Positions 21,745-33,019 of a DNA stretch of 64,000 bases are shown here, piece after piece. Both the position numbers and the translations under genes were made by a program. The notes beneath the pieces are model-generated. The model saw only the letters and a program-made list of their open reading frames with translations, searched no databases and had not been told where the DNA came from. The stretch comes from Dromiciops gliroides. Its lineage: Eukaryota; Chordata; Mammalia; Microbiotheria; Microbiotheriidae. How positions within the stretch are numbered: the stretch's first letter is position 1; every line of letters begins with the position of its first letter. The DNA lies in the NCBI RefSeq assembly GCF_019393635.1, contig NC_057861.1, positions 743,184,732-743,248,731 on the forward strand, read 5' to 3'.

Positions 21745-21960
21745 CTAGAGATGGCTGGTGGCACAGGTCATCAGGAAGACTTGAGTTTGAATCCTGCCTC
21801 AGACACTTACTGGCTACATAACCAGAGGCAAGAAGTTTCCTCATCTGTAAGGTGGGGATTACATTAGCACTGATCTCACAGGGTTAAGGGAGGATCAAAT
21901 GAATTGTCATATGGAAAGCACTTTTCAAACTTTAAAATGCCACAAATCTACAATTCTGCA
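21745..21960 (+). repeat. MIR-type SINE, nearly full length
   Basis: 'gagtttgaatcctgcctcag', 'tttcctcatctgtaaggtgg' and 'caaatgaattgtcatatgg' occur in MIR order. Confidence 0.85.
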
Positions 21961-22029
21961 AGGAATTTAATTTATTCTCTTGTAAAGTTTTCAAGTTATT
22001 GATTGGTAATATTATGAAGGGGAAAGCTA

Positions 22030-22185
22030 TAGTATTAGATAGTCTGCCCATCCTTCCCTACCTCTGGCACTTGGTACCTGTCTGATCTTGGGCGAGGAAA
22101 TTAGCCTCCCCGACCCTCGGTTTCCTCAATGAAGGGCTTGATCCAGATGACCTCTGAAGTCCCTTCTAGCTCTAGATTTATGACT
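22030..22185 (+). repeat. MIR-type SINE 3' part
   Basis: 'cggtttcctcaatgaagggc' and 'agtcccttctagctctagat' mark the MIR core and end. Confidence 0.75.
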
Positions 22186-22570
22186 GCCACTCAGCTGCCC
22201 AAATGACATTCCTGAAGCTTGGATCTGGTCACGTAGCAATAATGCTCAAGGCTCTTCAGTGGTCTGGCCTTGGCTGAAACCACTCGCTCCTGTGTTTGGT
22301 ATAGAAGGCTTTCCCCAAGTGGCTCTAGCCTCCCTTTCTGGATTTACCCCCTACTACTCCTCTCCCACTCCTTTCACCTTTCTCCTTCTTACCTTGCCAC
22401 AAGCTGGAATGCCCTCTGGCCTTACCGTCCCCTCGTAGAACTTCTAGCTTCTTCAAGGTTCAGCTGGTGCAATGCCCCCACCCCCACGTCCCCAGCACAC
22501 AAGGTGTTAGCATGAGAGTTCCCCTCCAATGAATTTTCTTAGCGGCATTTATCTCCCACTATGGGCTAGG
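22186..22570 (+). repeat. L2 LINE 3' region
   Basis: 'gacattcctgaagcttggat' and 'ccacaagctggaatgccctc' follow the L2 ORF2-end/3' UTR order. The frame at 22270-22515 has no independent support. Confidence 0.65.
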
Positions 22571-22789
22571 CACGGTGCCACAAGATGGTGGGCATCACTG
22601 AATCCTGACACACCTGGAGAGGAGTAAAGTATAAGACCAAACAAGAAGAGTGTAGGCTAAAAAGAGCCAGACAGTGGGTTTTATATCCAGAAGGGGAATT
22701 GACCAAGATAAGCGCTTACTTTCATCTTAGGTACCACACTGAGAGAATGTAGCCAAGAGGGCTTCCATCCATCTTCTCCATCTTTTCAA

Positions 22790-22985
22790 AGGGTTGTAGA
22801 TTTAGAATGGGAGGATCTTAGTGCCATCTGATCCAAATCCCCTCATCTTAATTATGAGGAAACTGAGACTTGGACAAGTTAAGGAACTCACCCAAAGTCA
22901 TACAGGAATTAAATAGCAGAGGCAGGGTTTGAATCCAGGACCTTGGACTTCAAATCCTGTATTCTTTCCGTTGTGCCACATAGAT
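22790..22985 (-). repeat. MIR-type SINE
   Basis: 'cttaattatgaggaaactga' and 'gcagaggcagggtttgaatc' are the reversed MIR core and head. Confidence 0.75.
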
Positions 22986-22999
22986 TTTGGTTGTGAACG

Positions 23000-23439
23000 T
23001 GTGTGATTTTTTTTCTAAGGAAAATAAAGAAACCTGATTTAGTCATGGTTCTCCACCAGCCATAGCTTAGTTGACACAGAAAGAAAGGGGGGAAGGGTAT
23101 GTCTGTCTCAGTCAGCCTTTGCACTCATAGAAGGCAGAACATGGAGAATTCTGAATTCATTGTGCTGCCCCCAAAGCATCCTCCTCTGCCAAGAAGGCTC
23201 AGACATCCCTGGCATGAGAAATACGGCTAAAGCACATTTCTCTTTTGTCAGTACACTGGTCCCCTCTCACCCTGTCTTATCTAATGGCTCCTCTGCATCC
23301 CAGCTCCCGGCCTCATTACTGATGGAAGCTGGGACACAGATTCTGGTCTGAGCCATGGGCTGAGAGCTCTGTAAGAAGGCTCTGACGCCTGAGGAGAGGT
23401 CAAGTCATCCCCCTGTGACCTTCCTCATCCCTTCTCTTC
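23000..23439. other. no recognised feature
   Basis: Unique sequence. The frame at 23160-23351 has no recognised domain. Nothing suggests an RNA gene. Confidence 0.35.
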
Positions 23440-23810
23440 CTCACCCCCCACACTTACTTATGAGAGCAACAATCCTATCGGGCTTTTCAAGAGGTCTCAG
23501 TGCTAATTAGAAGCATTATCACTTAGCAAAGGAATAACATGAACCCAGGAAAAAGCTTCTGTTAAGTGTCTTCCACATCACAGGAGCCCAGGGAGGCGAG
23601 GGAACTCTCAGATTTGTCCAATCGGCCAGACTGGGTACGAGCTTGGCGGGGAGGGGGTAAAGACTCATGAATTCAAGAGACTGTGACACTTTGCTTAGTG
23701 GGTTGTCAAATGCTAGGGAGTCACAAGAGCTAATTTAAAAGCAAGAAATATTTGTTTGGTTGCAGCGATTTAGCATAAATTAGGTGACATCAAAGGAAAG
23801 ATCACCAGTT
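23440..23810. other. repeat-free block, possible regulatory element
   Basis: No repeat is recognised. AT-core motifs occur: 'gtgctaattagaagc' near 23502-23516, 'gagctaatttaaaagc' and 'tagcataaattaggtgac'. A CCAAT-type 'tccaatcgg' is also present. Regulatory function is inference. Confidence 0.3.
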
Positions 23811-23811
23811 C

Positions 23812-24168
23812 TGATGTCAGAAGACCTGGATTTCTGTCCTACCTTTGCTAATTACTACCCTCGTGATGTCAAACAGGTAAAGAGTGCAGAGAGCACTGGA
23901 CTTGGAGTCAGGAAGACCTGACTTTGAATCCTCCTTCAGACACTGTAATGTTGGACAATTCCCTTAAATGCTCTGGACCTCAGTTTTCTCATCTGTATAA
24001 TGAAAGGTTTTGGACTTGATTGTCATTAAGTTTCCTGACCCCTCTAAATCTATGATCCTAAGCCACTTAACCTTTCCTGGATCAGTTTCCTCATCTGTAA
24101 AATGAAGGGGATGATTTAAACATTCTCTGAAGTAATTTCCAACTTCAAGTCCTGAGATCCTTGTGCAT
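23812..24168 (+). repeat. MIR inside a MIR
   Basis: An outer MIR (head at 23815-23878, core and end at 24061-24168 with 'cagtttcctcatctgtaaaa') encloses an inner MIR-type copy at about 23880-24058. The inner copy reads 'gacttggagtcaggaagacc' and 'cagttttctcatctgtataa'. Confidence 0.7.
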
Positions 24169-24409
24169 CACATAAGTAACAGGTTACTCATATAGATCTT
24201 GATTCATCCAAACTCCCTGATCTCATGCAGTTTTTGTCCACGACTCTTCCAGAAAGACCCTCACCAACATGCTGGGTCTTCTGCTGGCCCAGGCCTCTCC
24301 CTAGGTTGTAAATATTTGTGCTGCACTCAGACCATCCACCAACTCTTACTCTACAAAAAAGATCCCTTCTTTCTCATTGATTTTTTTGATGTTATTTCTT
24401 TTGGTCCCA

Positions 24410-25314
24410 TATAAATATTTTATTATTTTCAAGTTACATTTAGAGATAGTTTTCAACATTTGTTTTTATAATATTTCTAGTTTCAAAGTTTTCGTCCCTC
24501 CGTCCCCCCTCCCCAAGACAGCAAGTAATCAGATATAGGTTATATATATACAATCATAATAAACATATTTCTGCATTAGTCATGTTATGAGAGAAGAATC
24601 AGAGCAAAAAAGAAAAACTTCAAAAAAGAAAAACAACAACAACAAAAACCAATAGAAATAGTATGTTTTGATCTGCATCCAGATTCAACAGTTTTTTTTT
24701 CTGGATTTGGATAGCATTTTCCATCATGAGTCCTTTGGAACTATCTTGGACCATTTATTGCTGAGAAGAATCAAGTCTATCACAGTTGATCAACACACAA
24801 TGTTGTTGATACTGTGTACAATGTTTTCCTGGTTCTGCTCATCTCACTCATCATCAGTTCATGCATGTCCTTCCAGGTTTCTCTGAAATCCACCTGCTCA
24901 TCATTTCTTATAGCACAATAGTATTCCATTACATTCATATACTACAACTTGTTCAGCCATTCCCCAATGGATGGACATCCCCTCAATTTCCAATTCCTTG
25001 CCACCACAAAAAGAGCAGCTATACATATTTTTGTACATGTGGATCCTTTTCCATTTTTTATGATCTCTTTGGGAATAAAAGACCTAATAGTGGTATTGCT
25101 GGGTCAAAAGGTATGCAAAACTTTATAGCCCTTTGGGCATAGCTCCAAACTGTTCTCCAGAATGGTTGGATCAATTCAGAGCTCCACCAACAATGCATTA
25201 GTGTTCCAATTTTTCCACAGCTTCTCCAACATTTATTATTTTCCTTTTTTGTTATATTAGCCAATCTGATAGGTGTCAGATGGTACCTCAGAGTTGTTTT
25301 AATTTGCATCTCTC
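24410..25314 (-). mobile_element. L1 LINE 3' end (5'-truncated), main piece
   Basis: Reading the minus strand from 25309 to 25058 gives the C-terminal part of L1 ORF2p: Y-H-L-T-P-I-R, then C-W-R-S-C-G, then W-W-S-S-E-L, then F-D-P-A-I-P-L-L-G. The L1 3' UTR follows down to about 24410. It is moderately diverged and 5'-truncated by far, so incapable of movement. A CORE-SINE interrupts it at 25315 and it resumes at 25474. Confidence 0.88.
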
Positions 25315-25473
25315 AGGGGCAGCTAGGTGGTGCCATGGATAGAGCACTGGCCTTGGAGTCAGGAGTACCTGAGTTCAAATCCGGCCTCAGACACTTAATA
25401 CTTACTAGCTGTGTGACCCTGGGCAAGTCACTTAACCCCAGTTGCCTCACTAAAAAAAAAAAAAGGATAAAAA
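25315..25473 (+). mobile_element. WSINE1-type CORE-SINE, subfamily A
   Basis: Full-length: 'ggggcagctaggtggtgcca', 'caggagtacctgagttcaaa', A-tail. Target-site duplication 'aatttgcatctctc' at 25301-25314 and 'aattgcatctctc' at 25474-25486. It inserted into the L1, so it is younger. Confidence 0.94.
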
Positions 25474-25540
25474 AATTGCATCTCTCTAATCAATAGTGAT
25501 TTAGAGCATTTTTTCTGGTGTCATTTCTTATGCACAAATT
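25474..25540 (-). repeat. L1 LINE, continuation after SINE
   Basis: 'ctctaatcaatagtgattta' and 'gagcattttttctgg' continue the antisense L1 ORF2 sequence. Confidence 0.8.
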
Positions 25541-25659
25541 ATCCTTATGAATGTGCCATGGTCCACTCAGAACCACTGTGCACCCTTGCATCAATATCAT
25601 GCTAATCAAACTGCAAATGACAAACAGCTAAGAGTGACAGCTAACACAGTGGATAACAA

Positions 25660-26475
25660 CTTCAACATCCAAAAGGCCCCAAAGCTCACTAGGCTGGAGC
25701 GGTGCTGACTGAAGCTAATAAAATGAAATTCAATCAGGATAAATGCAAAGTCAGATTTGGATTCAAAGACTCCATTTAACAAGTGCAATATGGGTGGAGT
25801 GTGGTTAAATAACAGTTGGTCTTGGGGTTTTAAGTGGACTACAGGTTCAGTACTAGTCAGCAGAATGACAAGGAAACAAAAAAAGCTAATTTGAGGTTGG
25901 GCTGCACTGTGAGAGATCAGCCTTCCAGGAATAAGGAACGGTTCCACAGTACTCTGCCCAGGTCAGAGCATATTGGAAGTAGTGTTTCCAGGTTTGGAAA
26001 CCAAGTTTGAAAAACCTCGAAAAGCTCAGGAGTGTTCAGGGAAGGGCAAATAGGATGGGGAAGGACCATGAGTCTATGTCATGTAAGAGTCAATTATAAG
26101 ATCCTGGGGAGGTTTCCTTTTTCTGGGGAGAAGAGAAGATGGAGAATGAGGTCTCTGTATCCAAGTACTTGAAGAGCTGTCATGTGGTAGAAGTTAGACT
26201 TGTTCTGTTAGGTCCCAGGAAGAAGAAAGAATAACTAGTGGAAATCTCAAAGAACATTGAGGCTTGATGTCAAGAAAAACTCTCCAATAATTCCAGCTGT
26301 CCCAACCTGGAATGGCTGTCTTCAAGTGGTGACGAGTTACCCATGAGTGAAAGTCTTCAAGCAGAGGTCAAGTATGTTATAATGGAGATTCCCACTGGTT
26401 ATATGTTGGACTAATGGTTGGTTGCTATGGTACCTTCCTACTCTCACACTCTGTGATTCTGTGACTCCATTGTTC
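25660..26475 (+). repeat. CR1/L3-clade LINE 3' region, long copy
   Basis: 'tgtttccaggtttggaaacc', 'gaagagctgtcatgtggtag', 'ccaacctggaatggctgtc' and 'cactctgtgattctgtgact' follow the CR1/L3-like 3' order, including the final 'tctgtgattct' ending. Open frames here are shadows. Old and diverged. Confidence 0.75.
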
Positions 26476-26489
26476 TTTGAGGTCATTTT

Positions 26490-27125
26490 GATTCTTCAGA
26501 GATCATGGCACTCCATGATTGGAAGCCATCTAAAATCAATAGGAGAACATTGGTATTCAAGAGAGGCTTTGATGGGAGTAAGTTGCTTGGATCATTGAAA
26601 AAGTGGTATAATTTTTCAAATGGGGTCCAGCCTATTCTCCTCCAATTTGGTTGGGGCCCAATTTATTATCCATATGGAGTGAGTTTCCAGGAAATTTGTT
26701 TTGATGGACTGACTTGATGATTTACCCATCATATTTGGTCATAATTTGGGCAACATGCATTCTTTATCTATTTTGCTTTTTCTCCATAGATTATTTGGTG
26801 ACTTCCTTTTGGGTGATCATGCATCTCATTGAGGAAGCTATGAAACATTCCATGGAAGAAAGCAATCAGTATAGTCCCATTGATGAACAGGAGCATCTGG
26901 AAGACCTCACCTATAAGGAATTCCTTTTCCCCCTGGACTATGTAAGACATCCTCCACAATAATGGTAAATGCCTTTGGCAATCACTAAGGTCTCCCTGTC
27001 TTATGATTTGATTGACACTGATAATCAGAAGAACACTGAACAACGTTATCACTACAGTTGCAACTATTAAGGAATCTTGCATGATCTTCATTGTACATAT
27101 GCTAGACACCCTATTGGAGGATAGT
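26490..27125 (-). repeat. RTE-clade LINE, reverse-transcriptase remnant
   Basis: Minus-strand reading shows fragments of an RTE/BovB-like polymerase. R-Q-G-D lies near 26990. A degenerate counterpart of the A-D-D motif is followed by I-L-I-A. Farther on, a frame carries L-N-T-N-V-L in the place of the family's conserved L-F-N-T-x-V-L-P segment. Frames are broken repeatedly. The plus-strand frames at 26505-26962 are shadows. Confidence 0.7.
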
Positions 27126-27129
27126 TTTT

Positions 27130-27610
27130 AAGGTTTCATTTTCCTCTATTAAATTGATAAATATGTCTGTACCAGGGTGGATATGTGACTTCCTGGATGT
27201 TGATACTCTCATCTTAACCCATATTTTCTCATCTTATGTAAGTTTTATTTATGACGTTCTATAAACCTCCATGTGTATCCAACCAACATGCTAGAAGCAT
27301 GTTGACATTATCTCAAGGAGACTAGTGAAGCACATGGACTTGTGATTTGTTATGCTGTATTCTTGTCACATAACCAGTTCGCCTGTTGTCATCTTACATC
27401 TCATGAATGGCATCCTTTTCCCTAACTATTAGAAATTCTTAGGTAACGTTATATTCTATTTATGTCTACCATGTTCTTTTCTCCATTTCCCCTTGAGTGA
27501 CCTTCTACTTCAATTCTTTGGAAACTGTGGAGTTTTAGGGTTTGTAGGCAGATAGCATCACTGAAAGAACCTTAAGATTAAATAATTAACATGAAAAGGT
27601 GGGATTTTGT
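27130..27610. other. no recognised feature
   Basis: AT-leaning sequence between two RTE copies. It may include unrecognised RTE sequence. Confidence 0.3.
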
Positions 27611-27611
27611 G

Positions 27612-27662
27612 AGTTGACAAGCATTTATTAAGTGCCTACTATGTGCTAGGTTTCAGGTAGCA
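27612..27662 (-). repeat. L2 LINE 3' terminus fragment
   Basis: 'gacaagcatttattaagtgc' and 'ctactatgtgctaggt' give the reversed L2 end. Confidence 0.65.
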
Positions 27663-28290
27663 ATACTTTCATCATTTCCCCAAAGCAATCTAGCCTACTT
27701 TCCTCCTACTGTTCAATTATGAGCCTAGCTTATTGCCCAGTTACTAGGTATGGACAAAATACATGTACTATTTGCTTAACTCTATAGACTGTCCATCCAA
27801 GTACATTTAATAGTCTAGACAAGAAGAATTCTTCATCCACTTGGCTTTTCTTGTGTAAATAGGCCAAACTTCTGAGTAGTTTATGAATCTAATTTAGGAG
27901 GTTTCATGACATTCCAGGCACAAGTTGCACAAGGTAAGTTGCAGGTATGATTATATATATACGTATTATATTATACATATAATATATATGCATATATATA
28001 TGGAGGACTTCAGCACATATAGCAAGTACCCCTTCTGTATAGACTCTGCAGGGTAAAGCCTCCATAAGAAGAGCAAAAATCACTGCTTGATATTAATAGT
28101 CAAAAATTTGTCAGGCAAAGTTATGACTGTTGTTTTCTCTCTAGAGGGAATCCCATATGACTGACACATTCAGGGGAGGAAGAGACCCCTGCCATACATC
28201 TGTGAGAGGAGCATCTCTAAGGCAGCATTTTGCTCCACTGAATATGTTTTTTTCGGGAGCAAACAAATAATAAGCGTAGGGGGATCTTGT
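27663..28290 (-). repeat. RTE-clade LINE remnant, second copy
   Basis: 'ccccaaagcaatctagccta', 'tctatagactgtccatccaa' and 'ggcttttcttgtgtaaatag' are in the order also seen at 7340-7700 and 21260-21350. The minus strand near 27690 has a degenerate S-R-R-K-x-G motif homologous to the R-R-R-A-G-W-type segment of RTE polymerases. A TATA-rich microsatellite lies inside (27948-28002). Confidence 0.6.
27948..28002. repeat. TA-rich microsatellite
   Basis: 'attatatatatacgtattat' followed by 'atataatatatatgcatata' is a low-complexity run inside the RTE copy. Confidence 0.85.
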
Positions 28291-28484
28291 GTTCTCTCAC
28301 ACCTTTCAGTTACTTGGGACTGTGAGGAGGTGTTCTGCTCTAGAATGTCATCGATGAAAGCTGCCCGTTCCCTCGATGACTGTGCAGATTGTTGTCATCA
28401 AAATTTTATGGAAATGAGAAAGTAAGTAGCTGCTAATATTTTTGCTGTTTGTCTTTTTTCCATTGCTTCCCACAAGTAAAAATA

Positions 28485-28610
28485 TGAGCTCCCTGACAAG
28501 AACAACAATCTCAATTTCTAAATGTATATCCCCTATTTAGCACAGTGCTTGCATATAGTATTTAATAAATGTGCTTCTGTTCCAATAGGGTCCCCAATTA
28601 AAAAAAATTG
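28485..28610 (+). repeat. L2 LINE 3' terminus
   Basis: 'gtatatcccctatttagcac' and 'agtatttaataaatgtgctt' are the L2 end. The SINE at 28616 lies just downstream. Confidence 0.65.
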
Positions 28611-28615
28611 GTATC

Positions 28616-28751
28616 GGGGCAGCTAGATAGCACAGTGGATAGAGCACCGGCCCTGGAGTCAGGAGTACCTGAGTTCAAATCCGGCCTCAGACACTTAACA
28701 CTTACTAGTTGTGTGACCCTGGGCAAGTCACTTAACCCCAATTGCCTCACT
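28616..28751 (+). mobile_element. WSINE1-type CORE-SINE, subfamily A
   Basis: Full-length, close to consensus: 'ggggcagctagatagcacag', 'aattgcctcacta'. The target-site duplication is 'aaaaaaattggtatc' up to 28615 and 'aaaaaaattgatatc' ending at 28768. The A-tail merges with it. Confidence 0.93.
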
Positions 28752-28924
28752 AAAAAAAAAATTGATATCCTCCTTGCTTTTAGAAACTTCTTGCGATCTC
28801 ATCCCTTGAAACTCTCAAAATTGTGTCACCCCCTACACAGAATTCCTCTGAGTCTACTTGATAAAATCCACAGTCTTTGTTTTCTTTAGTGATATTTCTA
28901 CTTGTGTAGTACATCAAGGGCCGT

Positions 28925-29177
28925 GATTTGTTCAGTTGTTTCAGTTGTGTCTTACTTTTCATGACCCCATTTGGGATTTTCTTGCCAAAGATACTGGTTT
29001 GCCATTTCCTTCTCTAGCTCATTTTACAGATGAGGAAACTGAGGCAAACAGGGTGAAGTGACTTGCCCAGGGTCACACAGCTAGTAAGTGTCTGAAGTCG
29101 GATTTGAACCCATGAAGATGAGTCTCCCTGCTTCTAGGTCTGGCACTCTATTCACTGAGCCATGTAGCTGCCCAAGG
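28925..29177 (-). mobile_element. tRNA/RTE chimeric SINE
   Basis: 'gttcagttgtttcagttgtg', 'tgaccccatttgggattttc', 'tgaggaaactgaggcaaaca' and 'gccatgtagctgccc' give all three parts (RTE end, core, tRNA-like head) in reverse orientation. Confidence 0.9.
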
Positions 29178-29179
29178 TA

Positions 29180-29850
29180 GTGATATTAGGATCCAAATGT
29201 GGTAATCACATCATAACTCATGGAGAAAACGGATGTCTACAAATGCCTTTTTTTTCTAATTGGTAAACAGGACAGATAACAGGAAGCAGAATAAATCAAA
29301 CAAGAATGGAAACAACAGCACCTTCTTGTCAGGTTCAATTGTATAACAGTGAAGATGTGGTCTCCTGTAGAAAAACCAAATGTGAAAGTTTGCCCACTCA
29401 TTTCACATGTTTGTGGCAGGGTTCCTCGTAATATTTGTCCTCATTCTCATAAATATTTTAGAGACATAACAAAGTAGGCATGTGAGGTTGATCTATTATG
29501 ACTTACCTTTTTTTCTTATAATCAAGCTCTTCTTTATCTTTTTCTATTCCTTTGGAACATTCCCATCTTTGAAATTATCCTGAATGCTGATCCCTAAGTT
29601 ATTTAACATGGTGTTATTTCTAGTGTGGTTTGCTTCTTTATGGTCAGTCATTCTTTTATTTGCTTAGGCACCATTCTTAATTCCTAATTTAACCTAACAA
29701 CTACCAAGATGATAGAATCTGTATGTGGTGGTTTTGTTATCATCAATAAGAACAGATTGCTAAGGGAATTCTGACATATCTCTCCAATTTCACATCTATT
29801 TGGTGTCTAGCTTCCAGTTTCATCTTTAAATGCTCTTGAGATGATCTGGC
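29180..29850. other. no recognised feature
   Basis: AT-rich unique sequence. No exon, RNA or confident repeat is seen. Confidence 0.35.
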
Positions 29851-29854
29851 TTAG

Positions 29855-30620
29855 TTTGATTAATCAGTCAGTAAATATTTATTAAACACTTATGAATAAA
29901 AAATATGCCTCAGCACACTGGGGATTTCTTGTCCTCGATGAGCTTACTTTCTAGTGGGGGGAAGGGGACAATATGAAAATGAGTAACATACAAAGTAGGT
30001 GGAAGTAACCTTACAGGGGAAGTCTCCCCCGCTCCCCAAGCTGAGGGGATTGGAGAAGATCTGCTTAAGGTGAGATTTGAGCTGTCTTGAAGGAGTCCAG
30101 AGATTCTAAAAGAGGTGAGAAGGAAGAGCTTTTCAGGCAGAGCAAAGACACAGAGATGAGTGTTGAAACATAGTGTGTGGGGAAGGACAATGAAGCCATT
30201 CTGGATGGATTTTAAAGTGCATGGAAGGGAACAAAGTGTAATAAGACTGGGGAGGGGGGGAGGGGTCAGGTTGTAAGGAACTTTAAATGGCAAGATGAGT
30301 TTAGATTTAATCTTAGAGATGATAGAGAGCCGTAGGGGAGTGACAACATAGTCAGCCCTATAATTTAGAGAAATTGCTTTGGTAGCAATGAAAAAGGTGG
30401 GTGAGGAGGGTAGAGATTAGAGTTAAAAATGCAAATTGAAGATTCTTGCAATGGTCCAGGTAAAAAGGAAGACAGATCAGGGTGGTGGCAGCATCAGGAG
30501 GGAGAAGGATCACGTTCGAGAGATGTTTTGAAGGTAGAAAGGACAAGTTTTGGCAATGGTCTGGATGAGTGGTGTATGGGGAAGTAAGAGTGAGGAGCTG
30601 ATCACACCAATCCCGAGAAC
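29855..30620 (-). repeat. L2 LINE, long 3' copy
   Basis: It starts with the reversed L2 terminus ('cagtaaatatttattaaaca'). Next comes 'cttactttctagtgggggg', then antisense 3' UTR and ORF2-end blocks: 'tcaggttgtaaggaacttta', 'tagagagccgtaggggagtg', 'cttgcaatggtccaggtaaa'. The 127-codon minus-strand frame (29910-30293) lies in the sense direction but shows no intact L2 domain. Confidence 0.75.
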
Positions 30621-30730
30621 CTGGTTTACTAGAAGGATGGCAGGGCTCTCCTGCCCCTACAGAGGGGTGAGCTTGGGAAGAAAGAGTCCAGCTTTCTGCA
30701 ACTCATTTTCTTTAGCTGTTTTCACTCTTG

Positions 30731-30918
30731 TTTTTGTTTTATTGTTATTGTTTTGGGTTTTTTTGGTGTGTTTTTTTTTTTTGGTGGGGCAATGAGGGTT
30801 AAGTGACTTGCCCAGGGTCACACAGCTAGCAAGGGTCAAGTATCTGAGGCTGGATTTGAACTCAGGTCTTCCTGAATCCAGGGCCAGTGCTTTATCCATT
30901 GTGCCACCTAGCTGCCCC
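30731..30918 (-). mobile_element. WSINE1-type CORE-SINE, subfamily B
   Basis: Reverse orientation with an unusually long T/G-rich tail at 30731-30783. The 15-bp target-site duplication 'ctgttttcactcttg' is perfect at 30716-30730 and 30919-30933. Confidence 0.94.
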
Positions 30919-31084
30919 CTGTTTTCACTCTTGTAAAACAATAACGTTTGTAGTCTTCAGTCAGTCAAAACTGTATACAAGTATAGATGTGGGATTACAT
31001 AAATGAGATCATGTACGGATAGCACTTTGAAGACTTTAAAATGTTTATTTATTTTTTACTATGCTATGATTATTGTCAAGAAGA

Positions 31085-31260
31085 GTCAGAGGAGAAAGGA
31101 CCTCACACCCCAAGGGACATTGAAGGTTGTTTAGTCAGACTCCCTTATTTTATAGGTGAGGAATCTGAGGGCAAACAAAGTGAGTTGACTTGCTTGAGGT
31201 TCCACAGGGAGTCGATGTCAGAGGTGGAATTTGAACTCAGGTGCCATTAGAAGGCCAATG
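31085..31260 (-). repeat. MIR-type SINE
   Basis: 'ttataggtgaggaatctgag' and 'gaggtggaatttgaactcag' are the reversed MIR core and B-box region. Confidence 0.75.
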
Positions 31261-31349
31261 GTTTGAAACCCTATTGAACCTAAGTACTGGAAAGTGATCA
31301 GCATAAAATACCAATAAAGTTTAAGAACTCAACAGCACATGCTTCGTTA

Positions 31350-31608
31350 ATTTTTGTTGTTGTTATTGTTTAGTTGCTTTAGTTGTGTCCAACTCTTCAT
31401 GACCTATCTGGGGTTTTCTTGGCAAGGGTACTAGAATGGTTTTCCATTTCTATCTTCAGTGCATTTTACAGATAAGGAAACTGAGGTCAAGAGGGCTAAG
31501 TGACTTGTCTGGGGTTGCACAACTAGTAAGTGTCTGGATTTGAACTCAGGAAGATGAGTCTTCCTGACCTCAGGCCCGACACTATCCGCTGCACCACCTA
31601 GCTGCCTA
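31350..31608 (-). mobile_element. tRNA/RTE chimeric SINE, full length
   Basis: 'gttgttgttattgtttagtt', 'ggggttttcttggcaagggt', 'cattttacagataaggaaac' and 'gcaccacctagctgcc' give the complete RTE-core-tRNA order in reverse. Confidence 0.92.
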
Positions 31609-31789
31609 TTCATTTTTCTTTATTAAGCCTTATTTAATCAAAATACTCACTGTCTAAAAAGAAAACATAAGTCCTGATAGAATTTCCCCATTGCACTCCC
31701 AGAAATGCCTGCCTATCTGTGGCTGGTCATCTGTTTTTGTTTCTTAAAAGATGCTCAGAAGATGAAGCTTAGGTAACATGTGACATCAC

Positions 31790-31965
31790 CTGTGACCCCT
31801 CTACAACACAGGGAAATGGAGCTTCTGCCACACTTAAAGATGAAGGAGTGGAGGCTTAGAGAGTTCTGTGACTTTCCCAGGGTCACACACCTAGGATATT
31901 TCAGAGGAGGGATTGAACAGAAGTCTTCCAGATATCTCACCTCTTTCTCTTAAGCACTAGACCCA
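31790..31965 (-). repeat. MIR-type SINE
   Basis: 'gtgactttcccagggtcaca' with a degraded core upstream. Reversed. Confidence 0.7.
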
Positions 31966-32814
31966 AGGAGTCTGGCTAATGGTGAATGCCTCAGGTCTAT
32001 TTCCTGACCCACAGAACTGGCCTGAGGCATTCTGTGACTCTGTGGAGCCTGAGACCTTCCTCTCCCTGGGCAGCATTTCCCTGCCCAGCTGTTCCAGCCA
32101 GCACCGATGGCCTGGCTGACATCAGGCTTGTCCAGACCTACCTCATCTGGTGATAACTTAGAAACCAATGGCCCTTTCTTTGGACATTAACTTAAAAAAA
32201 AACAAAACTGCTTGTTCCTAATGCGAGGTCCTTCGCTTCTTAGGAGATTTCCAAGGGGGGGGGGGCAAACTGGCCATCAGTGGGACGCCTTAATGGTTTT
32301 TTCCCCCGGTCCTTATCCTAAACCCTAACCCTTTAACGAGTTCTGCTCCCCCACCCCCAAGTCCTTATCCGAAAGCAGCCGGTCTATCTGTGAATGGCAA
32401 CTATGGAAAATGTGCCTGGGCCACTGGTGTGAGAGATAGGCGAGGCTCCTAAAACATCTCCTCTGAGGCTTATCACCTTTCTCCTGGCTCCACAGTCGGC
32501 TGGAGCTCCGGGGCTGGAGGAAGCTGCCTGTCTGTGGGCCTGGACAGGGGCTCATCAACAACTGATAACGTCCTCTGTGAACATGCAGACTCTTGGGGGC
32601 CGACTGTCCTTTCAAATGCCAGAAACCTTTGTAGGAAATACCCGGGGCGCGACGACCTCCAGTGAAGGGGCTGCGGAGCGAGTTCCCAGGATGCCAGGCC
32701 ATGGGCAGGATTTCCAGGGAGCCCCACCCCCACCCCCACCCCCTCGCTGGCAAACAGGAATAAGAGCTGATGTCTGGGTGATCTCCTTGGAGCCTTCGAA
32801 CAGCCTTGTGAGGT
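31966..32814. other. unique GC-richer stretch, no gene recognised
   Basis: This is the most GC-rich part of the window, with a small CpG-bearing patch at about 32640-32690 and C-runs at 32727-32744. A 178-codon minus-strand frame (32473-33009) and a 142-codon frame (32325-32753) show no domain and overlap a MIR, so they are not called genes. A short promoter-like or exon-adjacent patch cannot be excluded. Confidence 0.35.
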
Positions 32815-32970
32815 CAGCGCTTCCGGGACTGTGATCATGTCCATTTTCCAGATGAAGAGATGGTGGCTACTAAAGATGAGTGACTTGCCCAAGGTCTCAC
32901 AGCTAATACGGGCCAAAGAAGGGATCTGAACCCAGGGCTTCATGGGGCTGAATCTGGAGCTCACTCCATC
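32815..32970 (-). repeat. MIR-type SINE
   Basis: 'ttttccagatgaagagatgg' and 'gtgacttgcccaaggtctca' are the reversed core. Confidence 0.75.
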
Positions 32971-33019
32971 TACTATGTCATTTTTCATCTCAAAAGTACC
33001 ACCAGTCACAAGGACAAAA

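Noticed and set aside
26714-26962. Membrane-protein-like frame on the plus strand
   Set aside because: Antisense shadow of an RTE polymerase remnant. Hydrophobic runs are incidental.
32318-32333. Telomere-like 'aaaccctaaccc'
   Set aside because: Only about two units, not an array; expected by chance.
32473-33009. 178-codon minus-strand open frame
   Set aside because: Crosses a reversed MIR, has no recognisable domain, and is kept open by GC-rich, stop-poor composition.
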